The notes below the pieces were generated by a model that saw only the letters and a program-made list of their open reading frames with translations, did no database searches and was not told the DNA's origin. A stretch of DNA of 64,000 nt, taken from the NCBI RefSeq assembly GCF_029760895.1, contig NZ_CP121679.1:1550001-1614000 (forward strand), written 5' to 3'. The translations under genes were made by a program, and so were the position numbers. This document shows, in pieces, positions 1 through 10,259 of the stretch. How positions within the stretch are numbered: position 1 is the first letter of the stretch; each line of letters starts with the position of its first letter. This DNA is from Ancylobacter sp. WKF20 (GTDB taxonomy: Bacteria; Pseudomonadota; Alphaproteobacteria; Rhizobiales; Xanthobacteraceae).

Positions 1-506
1 CGGGCGAGAAGGACTATTCCGCTCTCGTTTCCAAGCTGAAGGCCGCGAACGTCGACATTCTCTACTACGGCGGTCTGCACACCGAAGCCGGCCTGCTGGT
101 GCGCCAGCTGCGCGACCAGGGCCAGAACACCGTCCTGTTCTCCGGCGACGGCATCACCGACAAGGAGTTCTGGACCATCGCCGGTCCGGGCGCCGCTGGC
201 ACCCTCATGACCTTCGGCCCGGATCCGCGCAAGAGCCCGGCCGCCGTCAAGGTCGTCGAGGAGTTCAAGAAGAAGAACATCGACCCCGAGGGTTATGTTC
301 TCTACTCCTACGCCGCTGGCCAGGTGATCCAGCAGGCCGTCGAAGCGACCAAGTCGCTCGATACCAAGAAGGTCGCCGAGTACATCCACTCGGGCGCGGC
401 TTTCAACACGGTGCTCGGCAAGCTGACCTTCGACAAGAAGGGTGACCGCACCAACCTCGACTACGTCGTCTATGTCTGGAAGGACGGCGGCTACACCGAG
501 CTCTGA
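1..506 (+). CDS. Branched-chain amino acid ABC transporter substrate-binding protein, C-terminal part
   Basis: Open from the left edge (frame begins at base 3), so this is only the last ~167 residues of a periplasmic binding protein of the LivJ/LivK type (type I fold, Peripla_BP_6). Such proteins capture Leu/Ile/Val or related ligands for a LivHMGF importer. The visible part has the usual C-terminal pattern of the family: ILYYGGLHTEAGLLVRQLR, the SGDGITDKEF hinge stretch, and the closing LTFDKKGDRTNLDYVVYVW element. The signal peptide and N-terminal lobe lie outside the window. A strong hairpin terminator follows about 45 bases downstream, so this is the last gene of its unit. The family is clear; the ligand is not determinable. 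Confidence 0.88.
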   Translation, partial: GEKDYSALVSKLKAANVDILYYGGLHTEAGLLVRQLRDQGQNTVLFSGDGITDKEFWTIAGPGAAGTLMTFGPDPRKSPAAVKVVEEFKKKNIDPEGYVLYSYAAGQVIQQAVEATKSLDTKKVAEYIHSGAAFNTVLGKLTFDKKGDRTNLDYVVYVWKDGGYTEL

Positions 507-550
507 TCGCGCATCGGGCCGCTCGCGCGGCGCCGCTTACACCTGACGAA

Positions 551-581
551 GAACCCGCCGGTTAGCGCCGGCGGGTTTTTC
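551..581 (+). terminator. Rho-independent terminator after the binding-protein gene
   Basis: Ten-base stem AACCCGCCGG / CCGGCGGGTT (552-561 with 568-577), six-base loop, then a run of T. It ends the left-edge gene on the + strand and separates it from convergent ccdA. Confidence 0.88.
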
Positions 582-589
582 TTTGCGCC

Positions 590-1321
590 TCAGCCGAAGC
601 GGGAGAGCGCCGGAAACGTCTCCAGCAGCCAGAAGCTCATCGTCGCCATCCAGCCGGAGAGGAAGCCGATGCCGGTGAGCACCAGAAGGCCCCCCATCAC
701 CTTCTCGACCATAGGCAGATAGCGCCGGGCATGAACGAGCAGGCCGAGCGCCGGGCGCGCCATAGCGGCGACCAGCAGAAAGGGCACGCCGAGGCCAGCG
801 GAATAGACGGCCAGTAGCCCCGCCCCGCGCGTCAGCGTCTGCTCGCTCGCCGCCACGGCGAGGATCGCCGCAAGCACCGGCCCGATGCAGGGCGTCCAGC
901 CAAAGGCGAAGGCGAGGCCCATCACATAGGCGCCGGCGAGTGTGGAAGGCGCATCGACATGCACGCGGCGCGTGCGCGTCAGCCAGCCGAAGCGCAGCAC
1001 GCCGAGGAAGTGCAGCCCCATCAGCAGGATGGCGACGCCGGCTACAATGCTGAGCTCCTGCGAATACATGCGCAGATAGCCGCCGGCCACCGAAGCGCCC
1101 GCGCCCAGCGCCACGAAGACAGTCGAGAAACCCGCCACGAATAGAAGCGCCGCACCGAGCGTGCGGCGCGCGGCGGCGTCGGTCGGCGCCTTGTGGGTGA
1201 TCTGGTCGAGGCTGGTGCCGGCGAGATAGCACAGATAGGGCGGTACCAGAGGCAGCACGCAGGGCGACACGAAGCTGGCAATGCCCGCGGCAAAGGCCGC
1301 CGGGAGGGTGACGTCGGCCAT
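590..1321 (-). CDS. ccdA: CcdA-type cytochrome c biogenesis / thiol-disulfide transporter
   Basis: A polytopic inner-membrane protein of about 243 residues, the usual CcdA size, with six predicted helices. CcdA carries reducing equivalents from cytoplasmic thioredoxin to periplasmic acceptors such as CcmG for haem attachment to c-type cytochromes. Both redox cysteines are visible: in helix 1 within SPCVLPLVPPY and in helix 4 within FGWTPCIGPVLAA. I start at the ATG at 1321 (MADVTLPAAF), preceded by an AAAGG Shine-Dalgarno-like stretch; a longer frame reaching 1384 adds residues not typical of the family. No DsbD-like thioredoxin domain is attached. It is divergent from the P1 peptidase gene at 1435 and has no cytochrome genes next to it, so its exact partner is unknown. 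Confidence 0.9.
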   Translation of the reverse strand: MADVTLPAAFAAGIASFVSPCVLPLVPPYLCYLAGTSLDQITHKAPTDAAARRTLGAALLFVAGFSTVFVALGAGASVAGGYLRMYSQELSIVAGVAILLMGLHFLGVLRFGWLTRTRRVHVDAPSTLAGAYVMGLAFAFGWTPCIGPVLAAILAVAASEQTLTRGAGLLAVYSAGLGVPFLLVAAMARPALGLLVHARRYLPMVEKVMGGLLVLTGIGFLSGWMATMSFWLLETFPALSRFG

Positions 1322-1434
1322 GAACTGCGCAACCTTTACCGGACTGTTGGACCTTCCAATGCACGCCCGCTTGAGCTTATGCAATGTGGCCGCTTGGCCT
1401 CTCCCCGTGATGTGATGCTGCTGGTGCCCGCCCG

Positions 1435-2439
1435 ATGCGCAACCTGATCACCGACGTTCCCGGCCTACGCGTCGGCAACGCCACCGACCTCGCCCTCGCC
1501 TCGGGCGTCACCGCCGTCATCTTCGACGAACCGACCGTCGCCTCGGTCGATGTACGCGGCGGCGGGCCCGGCACGCGCGAGACCGATCTTCTGGCACCGG
1601 ACGAGACCGTGGGCGCCATCCACGCCCTTGCCCTTTCGGGCGGCTCCGCCTTCGGGCTCGACGCCGGCGCCGGGGTGATGGCGGCGCTGGCCGAGCGCGG
1701 CATCGGCTTTGCCGTCGGCAGTGCCCTGGTACCCATCGTGCCCGGCGCCGTGCTGTTCGATCTTCTGAATGGCGGCGACAAGAACTGGGGCCGCTTTCCG
1801 CCCTATCGCGATCTCGGCTACGCCGCCGCCAATGCCGCCGGGCTCGATTTCCCGCTCGGCACGGTCGGCGCGGGCACCGGCGCCACGACGGTCGATCTGA
1901 AGGGCGGGCTGGGTTCGGCCTCGATGATCGCGGCAAGCGGCCACAGGGTCGGCGCGCTGGTGGCGGTGAATGCCTGCGGGGCGACCAATTTCCCCAATGC
2001 CCCGCATTTCTGGGCCGCGCCCTTCGAGCGGGACGGTGAGTTCGGTGGCCACGGCTTTCCCAGCCCCCTGCCCCCCCTCCCCGCGCGGCCGCGCCTGAAG
2101 GGCCTGCCGGAGGGCGCGGAGGCCGGCATCGCCAACACGACGATCGCCGTGGTGGCGACGGATGCGGTGCTCACCAAGGCTCAGTGCAAGCGTCTCGCCG
2201 TGATGGCGCATGATGGCTACGCCCATGCCATCTGGCCCGTGCACACCCCGCTCGACGGCGACACCATCTTCGCCGCCGCCACCGGCCGCACGCCGCTGGC
2301 CGATCCGGTGTTCGATCTCGCGCTCATCGGCGCGGCGGTGGTCCAGACGGTCGCCCGCGCCTGCGCCCGGGCCGTCTATGAGGCCACCGCGTTGCCGCAA
2401 GCCGGCACGATCCCCACATGGCAGGAACGGTGGCGCTAG
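1435..2439 (+). CDS. P1 family (S58, DmpA/BapA-like) aminopeptidase
   Basis: A 334-residue member of the DmpA / L-aminopeptidase D-esterase family (peptidase family S58). These are N-terminal-nucleophile enzymes that cut themselves into two chains and hydrolyse N-terminal residues, in some members beta-peptides. Seen here: the N-terminal ITDVPGLRVGNATD start, the GGSAFGLDAGAGVM motif, and the autoprocessing region GIANTTIAVVATDAVLTKAQ around residue 235. There a Thr of NTT takes the place of the Gly-Ser nucleophile of DmpA, as in many bacterial homologues. There is no signal peptide, so it is cytoplasmic. The ATG at 1435 fits the family N-terminus, although the Shine-Dalgarno sequence is weak. 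Substrate unknown. Confidence 0.88.
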   Translation: MRNLITDVPGLRVGNATDLALASGVTAVIFDEPTVASVDVRGGGPGTRETDLLAPDETVGAIHALALSGGSAFGLDAGAGVMAALAERGIGFAVGSALVPIVPGAVLFDLLNGGDKNWGRFPPYRDLGYAAANAAGLDFPLGTVGAGTGATTVDLKGGLGSASMIAASGHRVGALVAVNACGATNFPNAPHFWAAPFERDGEFGGHGFPSPLPPLPARPRLKGLPEGAEAGIANTTIAVVATDAVLTKAQCKRLAVMAHDGYAHAIWPVHTPLDGDTIFAAATGRTPLADPVFDLALIGAAVVQTVARACARAVYEATALPQAGTIPTWQERWR

Positions 2440-2544
2440 GCCGACCGTGCCTTGCGCCCGCTCGGTCTCGACGCTGCCCGGAAAGACAACGGCCGAGGCT
2501 GAGGGCCCCGGCCGTGATGGAGAGGATGGGACCCGTCGTCCCCC

Positions 2545-2913
2545 TCAGGGGCACGGCTCCCAGAAGCCGGTCGTGCGCTGGGGGTTGGTGTAGTACCAGC
2601 AATAGTTCGGCTGGGGCGGCGGGCCGGCAAGGTTTGCCGCCGCGACCCCGGTGAGGAAGCCGAGCGCCGCGCCGGCCGCCACCGCGCCACCCGGCGGCCA
2701 GTAGGGACGCGGATTGACCACCACCACGCCGCCCCCGCGCGGCACCGGCCCATAATAGCGGCCCGCCCCGTAATAATGGCCGGGATTGGCGACACCGACG
2801 CAGCCGCGCCACCCGCAGGCCCCGGCGCGCCAGGCTTGCGCCTCGGGCATGGCCGCCAGCATCCCCATCAGGGCCACGGCCGCCCCTGTCGCCACATACC
2901 CAATCGTCTTCAT
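2545..2913 (-). CDS. Small secreted protein of unknown function, Gly/Tyr/Pro rich
   Basis: 122 residues. The start at 2913 (MKTIGYVATGAAVALMGML) is chosen because a GAGGAG Shine-Dalgarno lies nine bases upstream and a clean signal peptide ending near EAQA follows; the same frame runs further upstream without these signals. The mature part carries WRAGACGWRGCVG (two Cys), a HYYGAGRYYGPVPRGGG stretch, a hydrophobic GAVAAGAALGFLTGVAAANL segment of glycine-zipper type, and a C-terminal NYCWYYTNPQ patch. It resembles the short alphaproteobacterial secreted proteins with a Gly-rich helix and aromatic tail. It stands alone, convergent with the peptidase gene. No function can be assigned. Confidence 0.72.
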   Translation of the reverse strand: MKTIGYVATGAAVALMGMLAAMPEAQAWRAGACGWRGCVGVANPGHYYGAGRYYGPVPRGGGVVVVNPRPYWPPGGAVAAGAALGFLTGVAAANLAGPPPQPNYCWYYTNPQRTTGFWEPCP

Positions 2914-3084
2914 GCCTGTCTCCTCGGCGGGTGCCGTCAGCAACACCCGGATGATGTCGTCCCCGATTCGGAGATTACCGCTCTCCTTCGGTAAGCGCAT
3001 CCGGTGTTGACGCTGGGTCGTCCAGCGCTTTCTTGCCGTGCCCCGGCCCGCCATGGTACGGGCGCGCAACGGAGAGCCCTGCCC

Positions 3085-3771
3085 ATGACCCACCGCCCGC
3101 TCATCATCGCCCCGTCCATTCTCGCCAGTGACTTCGCGCGCTTTGGGGAGGAACTCAAGGCGGTGGACGCCGCCGGCGCGGACTGGATCCATATCGACAT
3201 CATGGACGGGCATTTCGTGCCCAACATCTCCTTCGGGCCAGACGTGGTGAAGGCGCTGCGCCCGCTCTCGGCCAAGCCCTTCGACGTGCATCTGATGATC
3301 GCACCGGCCGATCCGTATCTCGAAGCCTTCGCCAAGGCGGGCGCGGACCACATCTCGGTCCATGCGGAAGCTGGCCCGCATCTCCACCGCTCGCTGCAGG
3401 CCATCCGCGCCCTCGGCAAGAAGGCCGGCGTCGCCATCAACCCGGCGACCCCAGCCAGCGCCATCGAGCATGTGCTCGATATCATCGACCTCGTCATCGT
3501 GATGACGGTGAATCCCGGCTTCGGCGGGCAGGCCTTCATCGCCCCGGTGATGGACAAGGTGCGCCAGATCAAGGCGATGATCGCTGATCGGCCGATCGAC
3601 ATCGAGATCGATGGCGGCGTGACGCCCGAGACCGCCGCCGCCTGCATCGCCGCCGGCGCCAATGCGCTGGTCGCCGGCTCCGCCACCTTCAAGGGCGGCG
3701 CGGCCGCCTATGCCGGCAACATCGCCGCGATCCGCGAAGCGGCGGAACGGGCGCGGGGCACGCTCGTCTGA
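3085..3771 (+). CDS. rpe: Ribulose-phosphate 3-epimerase
   Basis: 228 residues, the standard length. Interconverts D-ribulose 5-phosphate and D-xylulose 5-phosphate in the pentose phosphate and Calvin cycles (cytoplasm). TIM-barrel signatures are all present: [17 protein letters not shown] at the start, [14 protein letters not shown] with the metal ligands, [20 protein letters not shown], and the phosphate-binding [11 protein letters not shown] and LVAGSATF. The ATG at 3085 has GGAGAG eight bases upstream; the longer frame from 3004 lacks family similarity. purB follows 96 bases downstream on the same strand, so the two may be cotranscribed. Confidence 0.96.
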   Translation: MTHRPLIIAPSILASDFARFGEELKAVDAAGADWIHIDIMDGHFVPNISFGPDVVKALRPLSAKPFDVHLMIAPADPYLEAFAKAGADHISVHAEAGPHLHRSLQAIRALGKKAGVAINPATPASAIEHVLDIIDLVIVMTVNPGFGGQAFIAPVMDKVRQIKAMIADRPIDIEIDGGVTPETAAACIAAGANALVAGSATFKGGAAAYAGNIAAIREAAERARGTLV

Positions 3772-3867
3772 CGCGGCCGCAGGGCAGCGTCCCGGCGGCG
3801 GGATTTGTCGCGCCCCCGCCTATCTGCTAATGCGCGGGCATCCACCGCTTGCCGAAAGAGCCCGCCC

Positions 3868-5175
<1,308 letters not shown>

Positions 5176-5193
5176 GCACAGCAGGGCCGATCA

Positions 5194-5224
5194 TAAAAAA
5201 GGCGCGCCACCGGCGCGCCTTTGT
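5194..5224. terminator. Bidirectional terminator between purB and the small SH3 gene
   Basis: AAAGGCGCGCC / GGCGCGCCTTT hairpin flanked by a run of A on the left and T on the right, between two convergent genes. It can end transcription from either side. Confidence 0.85.
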
Positions 5225-5243
5225 CATTTCAGGCTCGCTTGAT

Positions 5244-5810
5244 CTAGCGGAAGACCGGACCGCGCCCACGTCCGCGCCAGTCCGCCCCACCACCGCGCCA
5301 GCCGGAAACGCCACCACGGTAATAGACCGGGCCTCGACCGCGCCAGCCGGGGCCACCGCCCCAATAGCCGCGGCGCGGGCCGTAATAGCGCGGGCCATAG
5401 CCATAATAACGCGGCCCGCCCCAATAGCCGGGCCCTGGCCCCCAATAGGGACCATAGCCTGGACCGCCCCAGGCGGAGCCGACCGCCGCGCCGAGCGCGA
5501 AGGCGCCGACGCCGAGAGCGACATCATTGGCGTAGTAATTGGGCTGCACGACCACGCGGGCAGGTGCGCGGCCGCCAAAGGCGAGATAGCTCGCGCTGAC
5601 GAAGCCGCCGCCGACACGGCACCAGCTCCCGGCGCAGCCGCCGGTATTGACCTGCGTGCCGGCCGGCAGCGAACCGATCACCGCGTAACGCGTGCCGGGG
5701 CCGCTGCGGATATTCAGATCGGTCGTCGCCACGGCCGGTCGGGCCGACGCAGCAACCGTGCCGGCCATCAGCAGGCCGGCGGCAACCATCAGAGATTTTG
5801 CGAAATGCAT
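5244..5810 (-). CDS. Secreted single-SH3-domain protein with Gly/Tyr/Trp-rich tail
   Basis: 188 residues. A signal peptide (MHFAKSLMVAAGLLMAGTVA, cleavage near ASA) is followed by one bacterial SH3 unit (SH3_3 type, about residues 27-75: LNIRSGPGTRYAVIGSLPAG...CAGSWCRVG). A short hydrophobic Gly-rich segment follows, then a ~70-residue tail of GPGYWGGPRYYGYGPRYYG type, rich in Gly, Tyr, Trp and Arg. The ATG at 5810 is chosen for its GAGGAGA Shine-Dalgarno and signal peptide. SH3 units of this class usually bind cell-wall or surface polymers. The two cysteines spaced C-x4-C in the SH3 unit recur in every unit of the neighbouring large protein, suggesting a disulfide. The two genes are probably paralogues. 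Function unknown. Confidence 0.78.
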   Translation of the reverse strand: MHFAKSLMVAAGLLMAGTVAASARPAVATTDLNIRSGPGTRYAVIGSLPAGTQVNTGGCAGSWCRVGGGFVSASYLAFGGRAPARVVVQPNYYANDVALGVGAFALGAAVGSAWGGPGYGPYWGPGPGYWGGPRYYGYGPRYYGPRRGYWGGGPGWRGRGPVYYRGGVSGWRGGGADWRGRGRGPVFR

Positions 5811-5941
5811 TCGGGCTCTCCTCACCGCGGCAGACGCTTGGACGCCTCCCCGCTGACGCAGCGGCCGCAACACTGTGCGATAGCAATCGAATGGGGCGAA
5901 ATTGGTTGCTCTACGTAAACGTTCGCCCGATCACAGTTACG

Positions 5942-8500
5942 TCACCAGATCGCGGCACCGGGCCGCCACATGACCGGCCGGCCATTATAGGACGGGCCTT
6001 CCGCATAGGGGCCCTGCCAGAACGGCCCCATCCCGCCATAGAAGCTGGCGCGTTGCGGCAGCCGCCCTTCCCCGCGCCGCGACCAATAGGTGTCGCCATA
6101 GCGGTCGCCGAAGCGGGCGATGTTCGGATAGCCCGGATGCATGTTGGCGTAACTGGTCCGTCCGCCCCAGTAGCTGGTGCGCGCCCCCCAGTAGCTGGCG
6201 CCATTGCGGCCATAGAGGCCCGGTCCCCAATAGCCCGGCCCCCAGCTCGCCCGCCACACCGTGCCCCAGCCATAGCCGAAGGGCGCGGTGCCATAACCGC
6301 CCCAACCATAGCCGCCATCCGCCGCGTCGACCGCGGCGGCGAGCCCGACAAAAGGCGCGGCGAGGCCGGCCAGCAGCGCGGCGCCCGGCGCATAGGGCGC
6401 GGTCACGGCAATGCCGGGATAGACCGGGCCGGCATAGGGCGCCGTCGCCTCATACCCAACGGGCACGGCCGGGCCACCGTAGGCGGCATAGGAAGAAGCC
6501 ATCTGTGTCGCCGGACCGCGGGCCGGGGCCCGACGCACGACGACGCGAGCGGGCTCGGCCGCGCCGGTCGAGAGGTGGCGGGCACTCACATAGCCGTCCA
6601 CCGTCTCGCACCAGCTGCCCGAACAGCCGCGCAGCTCGACAGAGGTGCCGGCCGGCAACGTGCCGACGCTGTCATAATTTGTACCCGGCCCGGTGCGCAG
6701 CTTGACTGAAGCCGTGGTGATGGCCGTGGAAGTCGCCCCACCCGTCGTGACCGTCGCCCCGGCCGGCGATGCGGAGAGGTCGGGAATCACGTTCGGCGCA
6801 TAGGCGCGGCCCGGCGTCGCCGCCACCGGCGCGGCGCTCATCGGCTGCAGAGACAACGCGGCCGGCGCGCCCTGCCCGATCAGCCGGGCGCTGACATAGC
6901 CATATTGCGTCTGGCACCATGCCCCGGCGCAGGACACGACATTGACGGGCGACCCGGCCGGCAGCGTCCCCAGCAGGTCATAGCGCGTCCCCGGCCCGGA
7001 GCGCACATTGGCGCTCGCCGTCACCACCGCATTGCCTGCGGATGCAGCGCCAGCCGCACCGAAGCCGCCATAGGCACCGAGCCCACTGGCACCCGACACG
7101 GCCGTGGAGCCGTAGCTCAGCGAGTCGCGGGCTTGCGAGCCCGGCACGCGCGGCTGGGCGGCGGCGTTCAGCACCTGCTGCACCGGCCCGCGCGAGAGCA
7201 GATAGATGCTGATATAGCCCTCATCCGTCTGGCACCAGCTATCGGCGCAGCGGATCACCTGAACGCTGGTCGAATCCGGCAGCGTCTTGACCACTTCATA
7301 CTCGGTGCCGGGGCCCGAGCGCACATTGGTCGTGCCCATGGTGGTGCGCACGCCGGACATGGTGAGATCATCGCCGGGATGATCGGACGGCACGCCCGCG
7401 ATAAGTCCCGTGCCAGCGGCGGCGACCGGGGGCTGATAGCTCGCCGCCGCGCCCGCCGGCGCATAGCCGAGCGCCGCGGCGCCCTGCAACGCAGCCGGCG
7501 CGCGATAGGTGGGCGAGGCGCCGCCCGCAAGGGCAGGCGCTCCATAAACGGCAGATGCGGCGGCGCCCTGCCCGATCAGCCGGGCGCTGACATAGCCATA
7601 TTGCGTCTGGCACCACGCCCCGGCGCAGGACACCACATTCACCGGCGCGCCCGCCGGCAGCGTGCCGAGCGAATTGTAGCGCGTCCCCGGCCCGGAGCGC
7701 ACATTGGCGCTCGCCGTCACCATCGCATTGCCTGCGGATGCAGCGCCAGCCGCACCGATGCCGCCATAGGCACCGAGCCCACTGGCACCCGACACGGCCG
7801 TGGAGCCGTAGCTCAGCGAGTCGCGGGCTTGCGAGCCCGGCACGCGCGGCTGGGCGGCGGCGTTCAGCACCTGCTGCACCGGCCCGCGCGAGAGCAGATA
7901 GATGCTGATATAGCCCTCATCCGTCTGGCACCAGCTATCGGCGCAGCGGATCACCTGAACGCTGGTCGAATCCGGCAGCGTCTTGACCACTTCATACTCG
8001 GTGCCGGGGCCCGAGCGCACATTGGTCGTGCCCATGGTGGTGCGCACGCCGGACATGGTGAGATCATCGCCGGGATGATCGGACGGCACGCCCGCGATAA
8101 GTCCCGTGCCAGCGGCGGCGACCGGGGGCTGATAGCTCGCCGCCGCGCCCGCCGGCGCATAACCCAGCGCTGCGGCGCCCTGGATCGGCGGGGGCGCGGG
8201 AATGAAATTGCCGGAGGCGGCGGCAGTGCCGGAAAATGCCGGGCTGGCGGCGGCAGCGCCAGGCGCCTGCGCCAGCAAATTCGCGCTCACATAGCCATAA
8301 GGGGTCTGGCACCAGGCGCCGGAGCAGCCGACCACCTCGACGGGCGTGCCGGCCGGCAGCGTGCCGAGAAGACCATAGCTGGTGCCCGGCCCCCCGCGCA
8401 CATTGGCGGTGCTGCGCGTCGTGGCGGGCCATGCTGCGGCCGCCAGCGTGCCGGCCATCAGAAAGCCGGAAGCGAACAGAACGGACGTCGTGAACCGCAT
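5942..8500 (-). CDS. Large secreted protein with six SH3 domains and internal duplication
   Basis: 852 residues. Signal peptide at MRFTTSVLFASGFLMAGTLA (ATG at 8500, GGGAGG upstream). Six SH3_3-type units follow, recognisable by the pattern NVRSGPGT-x-Y, TLPAG, a Cys-x3/4-Trp-Cys pair and DGYVS or YGYVS. Units 2-3 and 4-5 are near-identical copies, from a 696-bp in-frame tandem duplication. Linkers are Ala/Gly/Ser/Pro-rich. The C-terminal ~170 residues are Gly/Tyr/Trp-rich (YWGPGLYGRNGASYWG) and resemble the tail of the smaller SH3 protein downstream. Likely exported to the periplasm or cell surface. Both SH3 genes read the same way, 131 bases apart. Substrate and role unknown; wall or envelope binding is inference from the SH3 family. 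Confidence 0.8.
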   Translation of the reverse strand: MRFTTSVLFASGFLMAGTLAAAAWPATTRSTANVRGGPGTSYGLLGTLPAGTPVEVVGCSGAWCQTPYGYVSANLLAQAPGAAAASPAFSGTAAASGNFIPAPPPIQGAAALGYAPAGAAASYQPPVAAAGTGLIAGVPSDHPGDDLTMSGVRTTMGTTNVRSGPGTEYEVVKTLPDSTSVQVIRCADSWCQTDEGYISIYLLSRGPVQQVLNAAAQPRVPGSQARDSLSYGSTAVSGASGLGAYGGIGAAGAASAGNAMVTASANVRSGPGTRYNSLGTLPAGAPVNVVSCAGAWCQTQYGYVSARLIGQGAAASAVYGAPALAGGASPTYRAPAALQGAAALGYAPAGAAASYQPPVAAAGTGLIAGVPSDHPGDDLTMSGVRTTMGTTNVRSGPGTEYEVVKTLPDSTSVQVIRCADSWCQTDEGYISIYLLSRGPVQQVLNAAAQPRVPGSQARDSLSYGSTAVSGASGLGAYGGFGAAGAASAGNAVVTASANVRSGPGTRYDLLGTLPAGSPVNVVSCAGAWCQTQYGYVSARLIGQGAPAALSLQPMSAAPVAATPGRAYAPNVIPDLSASPAGATVTTGGATSTAITTASVKLRTGPGTNYDSVGTLPAGTSVELRGCSGSWCETVDGYVSARHLSTGAAEPARVVVRRAPARGPATQMASSYAAYGGPAVPVGYEATAPYAGPVYPGIAVTAPYAPGAALLAGLAAPFVGLAAAVDAADGGYGWGGYGTAPFGYGWGTVWRASWGPGYWGPGLYGRNGASYWGARTSYWGGRTSYANMHPGYPNIARFGDRYGDTYWSRRGEGRLPQRASFYGGMGPFWQGPYAEGPSYNGRPVMWRPGAAIW
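7029..7465 (-). repeat. Copy A of the near-identical core of a 696-bp in-frame tandem repeat
   Basis: This 437-bp stretch matches 7725-8161 at a spacing of exactly 696 bp (232 codons), with a single difference noticed by eye in the core (GAAGCC against GATGCC). Similarity continues at lower identity to about 6869 (matching 7565). It lies wholly within the SH3-repeat gene. Confidence 0.9.
7725..8161 (-). repeat. Copy B of the near-identical core of the 696-bp tandem repeat
   Basis: Partner of 7029-7465. Identity stops abruptly after the shared GCATA at 8157-8161 (7461-7465 in copy A). The repeat period is a whole number of codons, so gain or loss of a unit keeps the frame. Confidence 0.9.
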
Positions 8501-8675
8501 GGGGCCTCCCATGCCACGACCTTCCCGAACGGACGATCGCGGCCATCCTCACGGATGACCGCAATCGCCGCCTGTCGCAATCAAATGCCGAAAAGATGGT
8601 TGCCAAGGTGCAACCAGCCGGGCGACCGCGCGAATCGGTGGTGCCGGCAGCCTCGCGCCTTCCGGCCCGGACGCG

Positions 8676-8999
8676 TCAGCCTTCGGTCTTGAGCTGGGTG
8701 ATCGCCTCGGCCAGCAGCTCTTCCATGGTGCGGCGAATGCGATGCTCGGACACGTCGAGGCCCTTGGCGTCGAGGTCGGCCTTGACCTTGCGGTACACAT
8801 CCTCGTCGCCGGCTTCCTGCAGGTCGGCCTCGATGAGGGTGCGGGCATAGGCGTCGGCATCGGCGCCGGCGAGGCCGAGCTTCTCGGCGACCCACAGGCC
8901 GAGCGCCTTGTTGCGGCGGGCATGGGCCTTGAACTTCAGGGTCTCGTCATGGGCGAACTTCGCCTCGAACGCATCTTCGCGGTTATCGAACGTGCTCAT
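8676..8999 (-). CDS. DUF1476 protein, zeta-type inhibitor of the F1Fo-ATPase
   Basis: 107 residues, full family length. Begins MSTFDNREDAFEAKFAHDE, the DUF1476 hallmark, followed by LKFKAHARRNKALGLWVAEKLGL and a helical acidic C-terminal half. In Paracoccus denitrificans the family member (zeta subunit) binds F1 and blocks ATP hydrolysis; in other alphaproteobacteria the effect is weaker. Cytoplasmic, no signal peptide. The start at 8999 has AGGGG upstream. It is divergent from purC, an arrangement often seen in Hyphomicrobiales. The ATP12 gene at 54.0 kb also serves the F1-ATPase but is far away. Confidence 0.88.
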   Translation of the reverse strand: MSTFDNREDAFEAKFAHDETLKFKAHARRNKALGLWVAEKLGLAGADADAYARTLIEADLQEAGDEDVYRKVKADLDAKGLDVSEHRIRRTMEELLAEAITQLKTEG

Positions 9000-9345
9000 G
9001 CGATGGCCCCTATGTCTGTAAGTTGCGGCTTGATTATCGCGTGCCCGCACCCAAATCAACGCCATCGCGGCCATCCACCGCCCCCTACGGCAATCTGCCG
9101 CTCGGGGCCCCGACATGTCCCGTGCGGTGGAGACACGCCAGACATGCACGCGGTCCTGTTTGTATCCGCACCGGCGATCGGCTAGTGTCCGCGCGTGGGC
9201 GCCGGAGCCGGAGCGAAACGAATCGTCGGCGATATCGAGATCGCCAGGGCGCGACAGATCGCGTAAACGTGCGGCGCCCCAGCCGTGAACCCGGAACCGG
9301 AGCCCCGGCACCCTAATGGACTTCCTCAACCGACGGTACCCACCC
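9000..9345. other. Intergenic region between the DUF1476 gene and purC
   Basis: About 345 bases with no convincing gene. It must hold two divergent promoters: one reading left into the DUF1476 gene, one reading right into purC. I see no clear operator or riboswitch. Short open frames here read as Arg/Pro-rich noise. Confidence 0.6.
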
Positions 9346-10122
9346 ATGAGCCGCCGCCGCCGCATTTATGAAGGTAAGGCGAAGGTCCTCTATGAGGGCC
9401 CTGAGCCAGGCACGCTGATCCAGCACTTCAAGGATGACGCCACTGCCTTCAACAACAAGAAGCACGACGTCATCGACGGCAAAGGCGTGCTGAACAACCG
9501 TATCTCGGAATACATCTTCCTGAAGCTGAACGAGATCGGTGTCCCGACCCATTTCATCAAGCGGCTGAACATGCGCGAGCAGCTCATCCGCGAGGTCGAG
9601 ATCATCCCGCTTGAAGTGGTGGTGCGCAACGTCGCCGCCGGTTCGCTGTCGACCCGCCTCGGCATCGAGGAAGGCACGCAGCTTCCCCGGTCGATCATCG
9701 AATTCTACTACAAGAACGACGCGCTCAACGACCCGATGGTGTCGGAAGAGCACATCACGGCGTTCGGCTGGGCGACCACCCAGGAAATCGACGACATCAT
9801 CGCGCTGGCCATCCGCGTGAATGATTTCCTGTCGGGCCTGTTCCTCGGCGTCGGCATCCGCCTTGTCGACTTCAAGATGGAATGCGGCCGTCTCTGGGAA
9901 GGCGACATGATGCGGATCGTCGTCGCCGACGAGATCAGCCCGGATTCCTGCCGTCTGTGGGACATCAAGTCGAACGACAAGCTCGACAAGGATCGTTTCC
10001 GCCGCGACATGGGCGGCCTCGTCGAGGCCTATTCGGAAGTGGCGCGCCGCCTCGGCATCATGTCCGAGAACGAGCGCAGCACGGGTGGGCCGGTTCTGGT
10101 CAAGTCCGAACCTGAAGAGTGA
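9346..10122 (+). CDS. purC: Phosphoribosylaminoimidazole-succinocarboxamide synthase
   Basis: 258 residues. Joins CAIR and aspartate with ATP to give SAICAR, step eight of IMP synthesis (cytoplasm). Starts with the family opening [12 protein letters not shown]. Both SAICAR-synthetase signatures are present: the nucleotide/CAIR-binding [12 protein letters not shown] region and LVDFKMECG followed by [15 protein letters not shown] use the ATG at 9346 ([13 protein letters not shown]) rather than the one ten codons upstream, on family length. Head of a unit with purS, purQ and purL. The 137-base gap before purS has no clear terminator. Confidence 0.96.
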   Translation: MSRRRRIYEGKAKVLYEGPEPGTLIQHFKDDATAFNNKKHDVIDGKGVLNNRISEYIFLKLNEIGVPTHFIKRLNMREQLIREVEIIPLEVVVRNVAAGSLSTRLGIEEGTQLPRSIIEFYYKNDALNDPMVSEEHITAFGWATTQEIDDIIALAIRVNDFLSGLFLGVGIRLVDFKMECGRLWEGDMMRIVVADEISPDSCRLWDIKSNDKLDKDRFRRDMGGLVEAYSEVARRLGIMSENERSTGGPVLVKSEPEE

Positions 10123-10259
10123 CGGGCCCGCCGGGAGCTGCGGCTTTCGGTGGTCTCCTATACCGGATCGGGCATTGAGCCCGGTGCAGGCTGATGATAG
10201 GCGGGGGCCCGGTTGCCCCCGTCTGTGTTTTTCACCCGCAAGTTTCCACGAGTGGTCCC

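Noticed and set aside
6869..8161. Long direct repeats that could suggest an array such as CRISPR
   Set aside because: The period is 696 bases, only two copies exist and the sequence codes for protein domains.
6905..8692. A 595-codon open frame antisense to the SH3-repeat gene
   Set aside because: Its internal repeats simply mirror the 696-bp duplication on the other strand; the minus-strand product has a signal peptide, Shine-Dalgarno and SH3 motifs.
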